NCBI RefSeq assembly: GCF_030269445.1
Contig: NZ_BSTJ01000014.1
Location: 186,001-250,000 of the forward strand
Source of the DNA: Actinoallomurus iriomotensis
GTDB taxonomy: Bacteria > Actinomycetota > Actinomycetes > Streptosporangiales > Streptosporangiaceae
Length of the DNA: 64,000 nucleotides
Direction: 5' to 3'
Part shown: positions 30,587-39,494 of the stretch, piece after piece
Numbering within the stretch: the first letter of the stretch is position 1
Layout of the letters: the number at the start of each line of letters is the position of its first letter
Program-made: the position numbers and the translations under genes
Notes under the pieces: model-generated
What the model was told of the DNA's origin: nothing
The model's input: the letters and a program-made list of their open reading frames with translations, nothing else
Database searches by the model: none

Positions 30587-31442
30587 CGTGGGGCGGTGGT
30601 GCGCTCGCCCCGCGTGCCGCCTTGCGGTACCGACCCGGGGTGGTCCCGAACTCCCGCTGGAAGGCGTGTGAGAGTGCGTACGGGCTGCCGTAACCGACCC
30701 GGCCGGCGATGGAGGCCAGGGTCTCCGACGTCTCCCGGAGCAGGGTGGCGGTGAGGATGACGCGCCACCACGTGAGGTACGCCATCGGAGGGCGGCCGAC
30801 CAGGGTGGTGAACCGGCGCGCGAGGGTGGGGCGGGAGACGTTCACCTCCGCGGCCAGGCGCTCGGTGGTCCACGGGACGGCCGGATCCGAGTGCAGCGCC
30901 CGCAGGGCGCCGGCCGTCACCGGATCACCCAGCACGCGTGGCCAGGCTCCGCTGGTGGCCTCGCTCATCCAGGCGCGGATCATGTAGACGAGGAGCAGGT
31001 CGAGCAGGTGCGGCAGCGCGACGCAGGAGCCGGGCAGCCTTTCGTCCAGCTCACCGGCGAGCAGGTCGATCGCGGCGCGCAGTTCCCGGTGACCGCCCAC
31101 GCGGCCGGGAAGGTGGACGACCTGCGGCATCTCCGCCAGAAGCGGATGGATGCGGCTGCAGTCGAGCCGGTACCGGCCGCAGAGGATCTCCGTCTCGCCG
31201 CGCTGAGGCCGTTCGGTGAGCACATGGCCGGTGCCATGGGGCAGCAGCACCGCGTCACCCACGCCGAGGGACACCGGGGCACCATCGTCGGGAAGCAGCC
31301 GGCAACCGCCCTTGAGCACCACGTGAAAGCCCGCACCGCCGAACGGCTCCAGCCGCGTGCACCGGCTGCCGCTCATCCGTACCCGCTCGGACGAGGGGTG
31401 CCCCAGCCGCACGGCGGAGATCGCGTCGCTCACCACATCCAT
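30570..31442 (-). CDS. AraC-family regulator with cupin sensor
   Basis: The 290-residue protein has a cupin-like N-terminal half (FHVVLKGGCRLLPDDG, GDAVLLPHGTGHVL) and a C-terminal pair of AraC helix-turn-helix motifs (WTTERLAAEVNVSRPTLARRF; SIAGRVGYGSPYALSHAFQREFGTTPGRYR). It is divergent from the metallo-hydrolase gene. Two tandem 21-bp repeats lie in the shared promoter and look like its binding sites, so it probably controls that hydrolase and itself. It also lies upstream of the FAD oxidase gene on the same strand, which has its own operator. Confidence 0.87.
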   Translation of the reverse strand: MDVVSDAISAVRLGHPSSERVRMSGSRCTRLEPFGGAGFHVVLKGGCRLLPDDGAPVSLGVGDAVLLPHGTGHVLTERPQRGETEILCGRYRLDCSRIHPLLAEMPQVVHLPGRVGGHRELRAAIDLLAGELDERLPGSCVALPHLLDLLLVYMIRAWMSEATSGAWPRVLGDPVTAGALRALHSDPAVPWTTERLAAEVNVSRPTLARRFTTLVGRPPMAYLTWWRVILTATLLRETSETLASIAGRVGYGSPYALSHAFQREFGTTPGRYRKAARGASAPPPHAEIGP

Positions 31443-31469
31443 CCATGGACTGTAGCCTCCGTATGGTCT

Positions 31470-31511
31470 GTGAGCCGGATGCGTATCTCAGTGAGCCAGA
31501 TGCGCATTGAG
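31470..31511. repeat. Two tandem 21-bp repeats in the AraC/metallo-hydrolase promoter
   Basis: Both copies begin GTGAGCC and share GATGCG; 15 of the first 17 bases agree. Head-to-tail copies two helical turns apart are the usual arrangement of AraC-family operators. Confidence 0.6.
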
Positions 31512-31542
31512 ACGCTCTTCCACCTTTCCTACGGTCGAGTGC

Positions 31543-32460
31543 ATGACGAACGAGAGTGTGCACCGCCTCGTGCTGGGCGATGTCGAGGTCATCCGGGTCG
31601 TGGAGTGGCAGGGCCCGTTCGTGCCCGTCTCCGGCTTCCTCGCGGAGACCGCCGGCGAGGTGTGGAAGGACAATGAGGACTGGCTGGCGCCGGACCACTG
31701 GGAGCCGGAAACCGACCGGGCGGTGGTGGCGCTGCAGACCTGGGTACTGCGCAGCGGCGGGCGGACCGTCCTGGTCGACACCGGAGTGGGCAAAGGGCGC
31801 GAACGACCGGGCTCGCCGCGGTTCCACCACTGGCAGGGCGATCTTCTCGGCCGCCTGGCGAAGGCCGGCATCCGCCCGCAGGACGTCGACGTCGTCGTCA
31901 ACACCCACCTGCACGTCGACCACGTCGGCGGGAACACCGTCGAGGCGGACGGGGAGTGGGTACCGGCGTTCGCCAACGCCCAGTACCTCATCCCGTCCGC
32001 CGACGACTTCCACTTCGGCCCGGAAGGCGCCTACGGCGACGGCTCGCAGGCGGACGGCCGCCTGATCTACGAGGACAGCATCGCGCCCGTCCACCGGGCC
32101 GGGCAGGCCGTGCGTTGGGACGGTCTCCACCGCATCGACGAGCACCTCACCCTGGAGTCCGCGCCCGGCCACACGCCCGGCTCGTCCGTGCTGCGGCTCG
32201 CCTCCGGCGGCGACAGGGCCGTCTTCGTCGGAGACCTGCTGCACAGTCCGGTGCAGATCCTCCGGCCCTGCCGCAACAGCAACGCCTGCCTGGACCCGGA
32301 ACAAGCGGTGGCGAGCCGCCTGCGTGTCCTCCAACGCGCGGCCGACCAACGGGAGCTGCTGGTTCCCGCACACTTCGCCGGTGACGCGGGTGCCGTGGAG
32401 GTCCGGCGGCGAGGCGACGGCTTCACCCTCGGCCCCTGGGCGACGCCGCCTGGATCATGA
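31543..32460 (+). CDS. Metallo-beta-lactamase-fold hydrolase
   Basis: The 305-residue protein has the complete MBL metal set: the HxHxDH motif in VNTHLHVDHVGGN (about 124-136), His in GHTPGSSVL, Asp in VFVGDLLHSP and a late His in LLVPAHFAG. It resembles the lactonase/aryl-hydrolase branch, including quorum-quenching lactonases, but the substrate is not predictable. The ATG at 31543 follows the tandem AraC-type repeats by 31 bases; the upstream in-frame start lies inside the repeat region. Confidence 0.88.
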   Translation: MTNESVHRLVLGDVEVIRVVEWQGPFVPVSGFLAETAGEVWKDNEDWLAPDHWEPETDRAVVALQTWVLRSGGRTVLVDTGVGKGRERPGSPRFHHWQGDLLGRLAKAGIRPQDVDVVVNTHLHVDHVGGNTVEADGEWVPAFANAQYLIPSADDFHFGPEGAYGDGSQADGRLIYEDSIAPVHRAGQAVRWDGLHRIDEHLTLESAPGHTPGSSVLRLASGGDRAVFVGDLLHSPVQILRPCRNSNACLDPEQAVASRLRVLQRAADQRELLVPAHFAGDAGAVEVRRRGDGFTLGPWATPPGS

Positions 32461-32500
32461 CACCGATGAGCTCCTCCGCCGGCGCCCCTGGAGCTCGGCC

Positions 32501-33499
32501 TCAGAACGCCTCGTCGAGGCTGACCGTCCCTTCCACGGCGACCTGGTAGGCCGAGACCCGGCGTTCGAAGAAGTTGGACAGCTCCTGCACGTCCTGCAGC
32601 TCCATGAACGCGAACGGGTTCTCCGCGCCGTACCGCGGCGGCATGCCCAGCCGGGCGAGTCGCTGGTCGGCCACGTAGCGCAGGTAGGTGTGCATGTCCT
32701 CCGCGCTCATGCCGGGCAGGCCGTCGCCGCACAGGTCGTGGGCGAAGGCCAGTTCGGCGGCGACGGCCTCCTCCAGCATCGCCGTCACCTGCCCGGCCAG
32801 CTCCTCGTCGAACAGCTCCGGTTCCTCGGCGCGTACGGTGTCCACGACGCTGAAGGCGAACTCCATGTGCATCGACTCGTCGCGGAAGACCCAGTTCGTG
32901 CCGGAGGCCAGACCGCTGAGCAGGCCGCGCGAGCGCAGCCAGTACACATAGGCGAAGGCGCCGTAGAAGAACAGGCCCTCGATGCACGCGGCGAAACAGA
33001 TCAGGTTGAGCAGGAACGCCCGCCGGTCCGCCCTGGTGCGCAGCTGCCGCAGCTCGCCGAGCGAGTCGATCCAGCGGAAGCAGAACTCCGCCTTGTCGCG
33101 GATCGAGGGGATGTTCTCCACCGCCGCGAACGCCCTGACCCGCTCGTCGTGGTCGGGCAGATAGGTGTCGAGCAGCGTCAGGTAGAACTGGACGTGCACC
33201 GCCTCCTCGAACAGCTGCCGCGACAGGTACAGGCGCGCCTCGGGGGCGTTCAGGTGGGCGTAGAGGTTCAGCACCAGGTTGTTGGCCACGATCGTGTCGC
33301 CGGTGGCGAAGAACGCGACCAGCCGGTTGACCAGGTGCAGCTCCTCGGGCGTCAGCCGGGCCAGGTCGGCGAGGTCGGAGTGCAGGTCCACCTCCTCCAC
33401 CGTCCAGGTGTTGCGGATCGCCGCGCGGAACCGGTCGTAGAAGTCCGGATAACGCATGGGCCGCAGCGTCAGGTCCATGCCGGGGTCCAGCAGCGTCAT
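32501..33499 (-). CDS. nrdB: Class I ribonucleotide reductase small subunit NrdB
   Basis: The 332-residue subunit carries the diiron ligands: Asp in TGDTIVANN, Glu and His in FEEAVHVQFY, Glu in CIEGLFFYG and Glu/His in RDESMHMEF. The Tyr four residues after the first His (EAVHVQFY) matches the radical-bearing tyrosine of class Ia enzymes. The ATG at 33499 overlaps the nrdA stop in an ATGA, so the subunits are translationally coupled; the GTG two codons earlier is less likely. It generates the radical for reduction of ribonucleotides by NrdA. No nrdS-like regulator follows. Confidence 0.94.
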   Translation of the reverse strand: MTLLDPGMDLTLRPMRYPDFYDRFRAAIRNTWTVEEVDLHSDLADLARLTPEELHLVNRLVAFFATGDTIVANNLVLNLYAHLNAPEARLYLSRQLFEEAVHVQFYLTLLDTYLPDHDERVRAFAAVENIPSIRDKAEFCFRWIDSLGELRQLRTRADRRAFLLNLICFAACIEGLFFYGAFAYVYWLRSRGLLSGLASGTNWVFRDESMHMEFAFSVVDTVRAEEPELFDEELAGQVTAMLEEAVAAELAFAHDLCGDGLPGMSAEDMHTYLRYVADQRLARLGMPPRYGAENPFAFMELQDVQELSNFFERRVSAYQVAVEGTVSLDEAF

Positions 33500-35742
33500 T
33501 GGCACGCCTCGCAGGTCTCGGGGTTCTCCAGGGAGCAGAAGACGGCCTCAGTGTCCGAGGTCACCGTGGTCTGCGCGATACGGGTGGCCGGGCGTGAGCG
33601 CAGGTAGTACGTGGTCTTCAGGCCCGAGCGCCACGCGTAGGCGTACATCGACGAGAGCTTGCCGATGGTCGGGCTCGCCATGAACAGGTTCAGCGACTGG
33701 GACTGGTCGATGTACGGGGTCCGTGCGGCGGCCAGGTCGATCAGCGCCTTCTGCGGCAGCTCCCACGCGGTCCGGTACAGGGCGCGCAGATCGTCGGGCA
33801 GCTCCTCGACGCCCTGCACCGAGCCGTCCGCGCGCTTGATGGCGTCGCGTACCCGCGGCGTCCACAGGCCGCGCTCCTTCAGGTCCGCCACGAGGTAGGT
33901 GTTGATCTGCAGGAACTCCCCCGACAGCGTCTCGCGCTTGAAGACATTGGACACCTGCGGCTCGATGCACTCGAAGCAGCCCGCGATGGAGGCGATGGTC
34001 GCGGTCGGCGCGATCGCCACCAGCAGCGAGTTGCGCAGCCCCACCTGTCCGATCCAGTCCCGCAGCGCGTCCCATTCCTCGGGGTGCACCGGCGCGGCGT
34101 CCGGCCAGTGGTCCGGGTGCAGGACGCCGCGGGCGGCGCGGGTGCGGTCGTAGGACGGGTGCGGGCCGTACGCGGCGGCCAGCGTCGCCGACTCCCCGTA
34201 CGCCGCGAGCGCGATCTCCTCGGCGATCCGCGTCGACAGCGCCAGCGCCTCGGGCGAGTCGAACGGCAGCCGGAGCCGGAAGAACACGTCCGCCAGGCCC
34301 ATCACGCCCAGGCCGACCGGCCGCCACCGCCGGTTCGCCTCGGCCGCCTCCGGCGTCGGGTAGAAGCCGCGGTCGATCGTACGGTCCAGGAACCGTACGG
34401 CCGTACGGGCCGTCGTCCGCAGTGCCGCCCAGTCCACGCCGTCGCCGGTCACGTGCGCGGCGAGGTTGATGGAGCCGAGGTTGCACACCGCGGTCTCGCC
34501 GTCGGAGGTCACCTCCAGGATCTCGGTGCACAGGTTCGACAGGTGCACGACGTTGCCGGGCTCGGCGGTCTGGTTGCAGGCGCGGTTGGCCGCGTCCTTG
34601 AACGTCATCCAGCCGTTGCCGGTCTGCGCGAGGGTGCGCATCATCGCGCCGTACAGCCGCCGCGCCGGCAGCTGCCGGACGAACCGGCCCTCGGCCTCGG
34701 CCGCGCGGTACGCGACGTCGAACTCCTCACCCCACAGGTCGACCAGTTCCGGCACCTCCTTGGGGTCGAACAGCGACCAGACCTCATCGGCCTCGACCCG
34801 GCGCATGAACTCGTCCGGCACCCAGTTGGCCAGGTTGAGGTTGTGCGTACGCCGCGCGTCCTCGCCCGTGTTGTCGCGCAGTTCGAGGAACTCCTCGACG
34901 TCGGCGTGCCAGGGCTCCAGGTAGACGCACGCGGCGCCCTTGCGACGCCCGCCCTGGTTGACCGCCGCGACGCTCGCGTCCAGGGTCCGCAGCCACGGCA
35001 CGATGCCGTTGGCCAGGCCGTTCGTGCCCCGGATCAGCGAACCCCGGCTGCGGACCCGGCTCCAGGAGATCCCGATGCCGCCCGCGTACTTGCTGAGCCG
35101 CGCGACCTGCCCGTACCGCTCGTAGATGGCCTCCAGCTCGTCGCGCGGTGAGTCGAGCAGGAAGCAGGAGGACAGCTGCGGACGGGCGGCGCCGGAGTTG
35201 AACAGGGTGGGCGAGCTCGGCAGGTACGCCAGCCGCGACATCAGCCCGTACAGCTCGGCGGCCTCGCTCACGCTGTCGGCCAGCCCGCACGCGACGCGCA
35301 GGAGGAAGTGCTGCGGACGCTCCAGCACGCGGCGCGTCTCCGGATGCCGCAGCAGGTAGCGGTCGTACACGGTCCGCAGGCCGAAATAGGTGAACCGGTC
35401 GTCGGCGTCGTGGTCGACCAGGGCGTTCAGGCCGGCCGCGCTGCCGGCGACGAACGCGGCGGTCCGCTCGTTCAGCAGGCCCTCGGCGTAGGCCGCCGCG
35501 ACGGACTCCGCGAAGGTCACCGGCCCCGTCTCCTCGGCGATCGACCGGGCCAGCAGCCGGGCGGCCACGGTCGAGTAGACCGGGTCGGTGACCACCAGGG
35601 ACGCGGCCTGCCGGGCGGCCTCGGCCAGGTCCGCGGCGGCGCCGACGCGCCGGGGATCGGCGTCCGGCAGGCCGGCGCAGGCGCGTTCGACCTCGGCCGC
35701 GATCGGCAGGGGGGTGGTCGGCGCGACGAGCTCTTGTGTCAC
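33496..35742 (-). CDS. nrdA: Class I ribonucleotide reductase large subunit NrdA
   Basis: The 748-residue catalytic subunit has the redox Cys in QLSSCFLLD, the active-site set NLCTE and the partner Cys in AVCNLGSINLA, and ends in CEACQ, the C-terminal CxxC reductant pair. The N-terminus has no recognisable ATP-cone; it starts directly with a helical region (PIAAEVERACAGLPDADP), so allosteric activity control by dATP may be missing. The GTG at 35742 has GGAGAG upstream. A cobalamin riboswitch precedes the gene, so it should be repressed when B12 supports a class II enzyme, as known for Streptomyces nrdAB. Confidence 0.94.
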   Translation of the reverse strand: MTQELVAPTTPLPIAAEVERACAGLPDADPRRVGAAADLAEAARQAASLVVTDPVYSTVAARLLARSIAEETGPVTFAESVAAAYAEGLLNERTAAFVAGSAAGLNALVDHDADDRFTYFGLRTVYDRYLLRHPETRRVLERPQHFLLRVACGLADSVSEAAELYGLMSRLAYLPSSPTLFNSGAARPQLSSCFLLDSPRDELEAIYERYGQVARLSKYAGGIGISWSRVRSRGSLIRGTNGLANGIVPWLRTLDASVAAVNQGGRRKGAACVYLEPWHADVEEFLELRDNTGEDARRTHNLNLANWVPDEFMRRVEADEVWSLFDPKEVPELVDLWGEEFDVAYRAAEAEGRFVRQLPARRLYGAMMRTLAQTGNGWMTFKDAANRACNQTAEPGNVVHLSNLCTEILEVTSDGETAVCNLGSINLAAHVTGDGVDWAALRTTARTAVRFLDRTIDRGFYPTPEAAEANRRWRPVGLGVMGLADVFFRLRLPFDSPEALALSTRIAEEIALAAYGESATLAAAYGPHPSYDRTRAARGVLHPDHWPDAAPVHPEEWDALRDWIGQVGLRNSLLVAIAPTATIASIAGCFECIEPQVSNVFKRETLSGEFLQINTYLVADLKERGLWTPRVRDAIKRADGSVQGVEELPDDLRALYRTAWELPQKALIDLAAARTPYIDQSQSLNLFMASPTIGKLSSMYAYAWRSGLKTTYYLRSRPATRIAQTTVTSDTEAVFCSLENPETCEACQ

Positions 35743-35850
35743 GTGCTCTCTCCCTCGGGAACTTCCGCTCCGCGAGAAGGCGCGCACGACGACGGAACTC
35801 GCCGCCGACCCTCCCGCGAGGCCTGGACGACCGCACGCTCGCGCGCACGG

Positions 35851-36040
35851 GCCGCTGGCAGGTCTTCGGACTCGCGGGCGCCGCGCCCATCGGACGCGTC
35901 CTACTGGCCGTCGCTTCCCGGGCCCGTCGGCCCAGTGCCGTTGACGGCGGTCGTTTCCCGCTCACCGCTGCGGGGCAGTCCCGGACTCACACCGGGTTCC
36001 CTCTTGCCTCACCGGTCCCATCGGTCCCTGGTGAACCAGC
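35851..36040 (-). ncRNA. Cobalamin (B12) riboswitch controlling nrdAB
   Basis: On the minus strand the leader reads GAGGCAAGAGGGAACCCGG, then GTGAGTCCGGGACTGCCCC and GCAGCGGTGAGCGGGAAACG. Next come the CACTGGG and GGGAAGCGACGGCCAGTAGG segments, and finally CCGAAGACCTGCCAG at 35855-35871, the 3' part of the aptamer. These are the conserved core blocks of cobalamin riboswitches in the right order. The element ends about 108 bases before the nrdA start; no clear terminator hairpin was identified in between. Boundaries are approximate. Confidence 0.92.
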
Positions 36041-36227
36041 AACGCCAGAACCATACATCTAGGGTTTGCCTTGCGCCACCACCCCAAGATGTTGGGCATG
36101 TCGGTTCCGCAGAGCCGTCACGTACGCCGGACGGGACGCTCGCTATAGGCTCGACGGCGAGTAGGCGATCGGGACATACCGCCGCGCGACGCCGCGGGTG
36201 ATCCCGCAGGACGGAAGGGCGGGGGCA

Positions 36228-36587
36228 GTGACGGAGGACCGTACGCGCCGGCGGCGGCCGGCCGTGTCGCTGCCCGTCGCACTGCTGCTCGCCCTGTGCG
36301 CGGTCCTCACCCCCGCCCTCATCTCGACCGGCGGCGGCATGGCCGCCGCGTCCCCGGCGAAGGCCGAGATGGCGGTGACGGGAGCCGCCTGCCCGCTGCT
36401 CCGGCCCGGTGCCGCGCCCCGGCTGGACAACGCCGAGAGCAAGCCGCTCCCGGCCGCCGCCCTGCCGGCCGCCGCGCGGCCCGGCGCTGTCATGTGCGCC
36501 CGGTCGAACCCGCCCGGCACCGGAGTGACGACCACCGCCCTCGGCCGGTTCACCCGTGACGGCCGCGCGCCTCCGTACGCGTACTGA
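36228..36587 (+). CDS. Small exported or membrane-anchored protein, unrecognised
   Basis: A 119-residue frame starts at GTG 36228 with GGAAGGGCGGGGG upstream. An Arg-rich N-terminus is followed by one strongly hydrophobic segment (VSLPVALLLALCAVLTPALI), then an Ala/Pro-rich tail with two cysteines. This fits a signal peptide or anchor with a low-complexity mature part. An alternative in-frame GTG lies at 36198. I recognise no family. Codon use is typical of the window, but the low-complexity tail leaves doubt. Confidence 0.5.
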   Translation: MTEDRTRRRRPAVSLPVALLLALCAVLTPALISTGGGMAAASPAKAEMAVTGAACPLLRPGAAPRLDNAESKPLPAAALPAAARPGAVMCARSNPPGTGVTTTALGRFTRDGRAPPYAY

Positions 36588-36749
36588 CCTGGGACGTTCC
36601 GCGAGGAGTCGTCCCGTGGAACAGCGCTGACACCGGCTCGCCGAGCCGCCTTCTCACCGGCCCTCGCCCGCCCCGCACCACGGGCCCGGCGTGGCTGCCG
36701 TCTACCCGCCATCAAGGCGGAACACCACCGAACCAAACAGGGAACAGCC

Positions 36750-37232
36750 GTGGACGTCGAACGCACCGCTCTGCCCGGAATCGGGCTGCAACACGTCTTC
36801 ACCACCGCCAAGGGCCGCCGGATCGGCGCGATCTCTCATCGCGACGGCCGCCGTGACCTGCTCGTCTACGACCGTGTCGACCCCGACACGTGCGTGCTGA
36901 CGGTGCCGCTCACCGTCGAGGAGGCCAACGCGCTCGCCGAACTGCTCGGCTCCGCGCGGATCGTCGAACGCCTGACCGAACTGCACCGGCAGGTCGAGGG
37001 TCTGGTCAGCTCGCAGATCCCGATCGCCGCGGGCTCCCCGTACGACGGGCGTACGCTCGGCGACGCCCAGATCCGGACCCGGACCGGCGCCTCCATCGTC
37101 GCGGTCGTCCGCGACGGGAACGTCGTCGCCAGCCCGCGCCCGGACTTCGGCTTCCAGGCTCGCGACATCGTCGTCGTGGTCGGCACCGCGGAGGGGACCG
37201 CCGCCGCGGGCGACGTCCTCGCCACGGGATAG
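36750..37232 (+). CDS. TrkA-C-domain regulatory subunit of a cation/proton antiporter (KhtT-like)
   Basis: The 160-residue cytosolic protein begins with the KhtT-type segment DVERTALPGIGLQHVFTTAKGRRIGAISHRDGRRDLLVYD. It ends in a TrkA_C (RCK-C) domain (RTRTGASIVAVVRDGNVVASPRPDFGFQARDIVVVVGT) that would bind a nucleotide or cation. The following antiporter gene starts 13 bases downstream. By analogy with KhtTU it gates potassium efflux. It starts at GTG with CAGGGAAC upstream. Confidence 0.88.
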   Translation: MDVERTALPGIGLQHVFTTAKGRRIGAISHRDGRRDLLVYDRVDPDTCVLTVPLTVEEANALAELLGSARIVERLTELHRQVEGLVSSQIPIAAGSPYDGRTLGDAQIRTRTGASIVAVVRDGNVVASPRPDFGFQARDIVVVVGTAEGTAAAGDVLATG

Positions 37233-37245
37233 GCCGCGGACGCAT

Positions 37246-38412
37246 ATGACGGGTCAACTGATCGAGCTCGGGGCCATCATCCTCGCCCTCGGGCTCCTGG
37301 GGGCCGTCTCGGTACGGTTCTCCATCTCCCCCATTCCCCTCTACCTGCTGGCCGGCCTCGCGTTCGGCTCCGGCGGAATCCTGCCGCTGACGACCAGCGA
37401 GGAGTTCGTCTCGCTCGGCGCCGAGGTCGGCGTGATCCTGCTGCTGTTCACGCTCGGCCTGGAGTACACCCCCGACGAACTCGTGGCCACGTTGCGCACG
37501 TCCGCGCCGGTCGGCCTGGCCGACCTCGCGCTCAACGCCGCACCGGGCGCGATCGCGGCGATACTCCTCGGCTGGGGACCGGTGGCTGCCGTGGCGCTGG
37601 CTGGCGTCACGTGCGTCACCTCCTCGGGCATCACCGCCAAGGTCATCGGCGACCTGGGCTGGCTGGGCAACCGGGAGACGCCCGCGGTGCTGTCGGTCCT
37701 GGTCTTCGAGGACCTCGCCATGGCGGCGTACCTGCCGATCCTGACCGCCCTGCTCGCCGGGGCCGGACTGCTGGGCGGCACGCTCACGCTGCTGATCGCG
37801 GCGGGGACCATCAGCGTCATCCTGTTCGTGGCGCTGCGGCACGGCACGATCGTGGAGCGTTTCGTGGCCAGCCCCAGCCAGGAGGTCCTGCTGCTGAAGG
37901 TCCTCGGACTGACCGTGCTGGTCGCCGGGCTCGCCCAGCAGTTGCAGGTCTCGGCGGCCGTCGGCGCGTTCCTCGTCGGCATCGCGGTGTCGGGGCCGCT
38001 CGCGCACGACGCGCGGCAGCTCATCGCCCCGCTGCGCGACCTGTTCGCGGCCGTCTTCTTCGTGTTCTTCGGCCTGCACACCGACCCGACCGAGCTACCG
38101 CCCGTCGTCGGGATCGCCGCGCTGCTCGCGGTGGCGGGCATCCTCACCAAGTCCGCCACCGGATGGCTGGCCGCCCGCCGCGCCGGAGTCGCGGCGACGG
38201 GACGCCTGCGCGCCGGGACGGCGCTGGTCCCCCGAGGGGAGTTCAACATCGTCATCGCCGGCCTGGCCGTCACGGCCGGCGGCGACTCACGTCTGGGCCC
38301 CCTCGCGGCGGCGTACGTTCTCATCCTCGCCGTCGCTGGGCCGCTCCTGGCCCGCGCCGCCGAACCCTTCGCCCATGCCGTACGGATGCGACGGTCGACG
38401 GCCGGTTCGTAA
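37246..38412 (+). CDS. CPA2-type potassium/proton antiporter (KhtU/KefB-like)
   Basis: This 388-residue integral membrane protein has about twelve helices of the Na+/H+ exchanger fold: LLLFTLGLEYTPDEL, GVTCVTSSGITAKVIGDL, VLVFEDLAMAAYL and the late RAGTALVPRGEFNIVIAGL. It lacks the C-terminal TrkA-N domain of KefB and instead has a separate regulatory subunit encoded just upstream, as in KhtTU. Likely role: K+ efflux coupled to proton or cation uptake in alkaline or osmotic stress. A strong palindrome follows the stop. Confidence 0.9.
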   Translation: MTGQLIELGAIILALGLLGAVSVRFSISPIPLYLLAGLAFGSGGILPLTTSEEFVSLGAEVGVILLLFTLGLEYTPDELVATLRTSAPVGLADLALNAAPGAIAAILLGWGPVAAVALAGVTCVTSSGITAKVIGDLGWLGNRETPAVLSVLVFEDLAMAAYLPILTALLAGAGLLGGTLTLLIAAGTISVILFVALRHGTIVERFVASPSQEVLLLKVLGLTVLVAGLAQQLQVSAAVGAFLVGIAVSGPLAHDARQLIAPLRDLFAAVFFVFFGLHTDPTELPPVVGIAALLAVAGILTKSATGWLAARRAGVAATGRLRAGTALVPRGEFNIVIAGLAVTAGGDSRLGPLAAAYVLILAVAGPLLARAAEPFAHAVRMRRSTAGS

Positions 38413-38416
38413 CGAC

Positions 38417-38446
38417 GTTCACCGGGGCCCGCGGGCCCCGGTGAAC
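38417..38446. terminator. 30-bp perfect palindrome after the antiporter gene
   Basis: GTTCACCGGGGCCC plus its exact complement forms an uninterrupted dyad five bases after the stop codon. It most likely acts as a hairpin terminator. Confidence 0.7.
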
Positions 38447-38501
38447 CGTCCGGGCGGATATCGCGGTGCGGAGGCGGCCGCGACCGCCTAACGTGACCGG
38501 C

Positions 38502-39494
38502 GTGAGGGCACGGCCGGAAGACCTCGATGAGGAGCGGCTGCTCCGGGCACTGGACGCGTGGGGCATCGGTGCGACGTCGCTGGAGTACGCGCCGGTCGGT
38601 TTCGGCGACCACCACTGGATCGCGGCCGGCGGCGGGGAGAAGTGGTTCGTCACCGTCGCCGACCTCCGGCTCAAGGGCGAGCCGGACGCGCACGCCGCGC
38701 TGCGGCACCTGCGTGCGGCCATGGACACCGCCGCGGCCCTGCGCGACCTGGACTTCGTGGTCGCGCCTCTGCCGGCCGCCGGTGGCGAGACCGTACGCCC
38801 GCTCGGCCCTCGGTACGCCGTCAGCGTCTTCCCGTTCCTGGCCGGGACGTCCGGCGACTTCGACCGGCCGCGGACCGAGTCCGAGCGAGGCGCCGTGCTG
38901 GAGCTGCTCGCCGTGTTGCATCGGCAGGCGCCTCCGGCGTCGGCGCCGGTGCTCGGCCTGGAGCTGTCAACGCGCGACCTCCTGCGGAGCGCTCTGGACG
39001 GCGCGATCGGCTGGGCGGCCGGGCCGTTCGCCGAACCCGCCAGAGCCCTGCTCGCCGGACACGCTCGGGCGATCCGGCGACGGCTGGAGGAGTTCGACCG
39101 GCTGGTCGAGGACGTGCGGACGCGCGGCGGCGCGCCCGTCCTCACCCACGGCGAGCCGCACCCGGGCAACCTCCTGCGGTACGAGGACGGTCACCTGCTG
39201 GTCGACTGGGACACGGTCGGCCTCGCGCCACCCGAACGCGACCTGTGGTCGGTCGCGGAGAGCCCGGAAGACCTGGAACGGTACGCCGACGCCGCCGGCC
39301 GTACGGTCGACGCCTCCGCCCTCGCGCTGTACCGGCTCCGCTGGGACCTCGAGGAGGTGGCCTGCTACGTCGACTGGTTCCGCGCGCCGCACGACCGTTC
39401 CCCCGACACGGAGGAGGCGTGGCAGGGACTCCGGGAATCGGTCGCCAACCTGGGTGAACGGTCCGTAGGGTCCTGCCATGATGCAAAGGCGTAG
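38502..39494 (+). CDS. Aminoglycoside phosphotransferase-fold kinase
   Basis: This 330-residue protein has the APH/choline-kinase core: the catalytic loop VLTHGEPHPGNLLRYEDG (Brenner-like HGEPHPGN) and the metal Asp in HLLVDWDTVGLAPPERDLW. The N-lobe is divergent (LEYAPVGFGDHHWIA). The layout resembles spectinomycin/hygromycin-type kinases and many uncharacterised actinomycete homologues, so resistance cannot be claimed. The start is uncertain between GTG 38493 and GTG 38502, with no Shine-Dalgarno for either. It overlaps the next gene by 17 bases. Confidence 0.78.
   Translation: MRARPEDLDEERLLRALDAWGIGATSLEYAPVGFGDHHWIAAGGGEKWFVTVADLRLKGEPDAHAALRHLRAAMDTAAALRDLDFVVAPLPAAGGETVRPLGPRYAVSVFPFLAGTSGDFDRPRTESERGAVLELLAVLHRQAPPASAPVLGLELSTRDLLRSALDGAIGWAAGPFAEPARALLAGHARAIRRRLEEFDRLVEDVRTRGGAPVLTHGEPHPGNLLRYEDGHLLVDWDTVGLAPPERDLWSVAESPEDLERYADAAGRTVDASALALYRLRWDLEEVACYVDWFRAPHDRSPDTEEAWQGLRESVANLGERSVGSCHDAKA

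Noticed and set aside
32501-35742. Search for an nrdS-like regulator forming nrdABS
   Set aside because: The next gene after nrdB is convergent; the AraC gene at 30570 lies beyond it and belongs with other neighbours.
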